NCBI RefSeq assembly: GCF_000702625.1
Contig: NZ_JNIS01000001.1
Span: forward strand, 186,001 to 250,000
Source: Exiguobacterium oxidotolerans JCM 12280
Lineage (GTDB): Bacteria > Bacillota > Bacilli > Exiguobacteriales > Exiguobacteriaceae
DNA length: 64,000 nucleotides
Direction: 5' to 3'
Part shown: positions 63,818 through 64,000 of the stretch, piece by piece
Position numbering within the stretch: the stretch's first letter is position 1
Layout of the letters: each line of letters opens with the position of its first letter
Program-made: the position numbers and the translations under genes
Notes under the pieces: model-generated
Seen by the model: the letters and a program-made list of their open reading frames with translations, nothing else
Databases searched by the model: none
Told to the model about the DNA's origin: nothing

Positions 63818-64000
63818 CCAGACATTATACACCAGTTAATTATTTTTAAAAACACAAAAATTAAATATAAATATTACAATCCAATGTCAAAATTCAGAAA
63901 ATTAGAACTTTAACAGGGACGAAAAGTGTCCCAATCCCTTGATAGACTAAGCTTGAAGCCATTTTCCACCTGTTTGCAAGGACTTGCAATGTGGTTTTAG
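63818..64000. other. Window edge without a recognisable gene
   Basis: A/T-rich to about 63920. A small palindrome TTGCAAG-GA-CTTGCAA lies at about 63973-63988. No supported gene. Confidence 0.4.

Overview
The window reads as chromosomal DNA of a low- to mid-GC Bacillota, most likely an Exiguobacterium-type member of the Bacillales. This is inferred from gene content: a seven-gene Mrp antiporter operon, a Bacillus-style mtlA/mtlR system, GuaC, YeeI, YteA and OdhAB homologues, strong AGGAGG ribosome-binding sites, CcpA- and PurR-like sites, and a tandem cold-shock gene array. No rRNA, prophage, CRISPR array or intact transposase was seen. Almost every gene has a clear Shine-Dalgarno sequence, and operons are usually closed by strong hairpins, many of them bidirectional.

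Layout. 0-7.2 kb: CorA transporter, a membrane protein, a DadA-type oxidoreductase, a CsaA-like protein, the ergothioneine pair egtB-egtD, and guaC with PurBox-like sites. 7.2-11.2 kb: a 360-bp inverted-repeat element, a GNAT acetyltransferase, a sigma-region-2-like mini-protein, four cold-shock genes with an exact 401-bp period, and an NTF2-like protein. 11.4-17.7 kb: serC-serA-DUF1015, a neopullulanase-type GH13 enzyme that probably starts at AUU, and a YebC-family protein. 17.8-18.2 kb: second copy of the inverted-repeat element. 18.3-25.1 kb: two small unknowns and mrpABCDEFG behind a long leader. 25.1-32.4 kb: NsrR-like regulator, secreted GlpQ, butanediol dehydrogenase and odhAB with a cre-like site. 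32.5-32.9 kb: IS200/IS605-like solo element carrying a conserved structured segment.

33-46 kb: glutamine-type ABC importer, tRNA-Leu, hydrolase, AbrB-like protein, S66 carboxypeptidase, thioredoxin-like protein, DUF779 with aldehyde dehydrogenase, a YteA/DksA-like protein, a second solo structured element, an unknown gene, and mtlA-mtlF-mtlD. 46-54.5 kb: mtlR preceded by an overlapping stand-alone EIIB-like gene, then gltB-gltD. 54.8-64 kb: an amino-acid ABC importer lacking an ATPase gene, a GGDEF/EAL protein, an azoreductase, three tandem XRE-TPR (RRNPP/PlcR-like) regulator genes of which two are frameshifted in homopolymers, an IS605-like end, tRNA-Thr, a Cse60-like protein and a PatB/MalY C-S lyase.

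Functional themes are carbon and nitrogen flow (mannitol PTS, OdhAB, GltBD, serine synthesis, glutamine import), ion and stress adaptation (Mrp, cold shock, ergothioneine, NsrR) and small non-autonomous mobile elements in the gaps. The most interesting items are the two near-identical structured elements at TTTAT sites, the tandem RRNPP regulators with homopolymer frameshifts, the terminal-inverted-repeat element with flanking duplications, the AUU start, the EIIB-MtlR overlap and the four-fold csp array.
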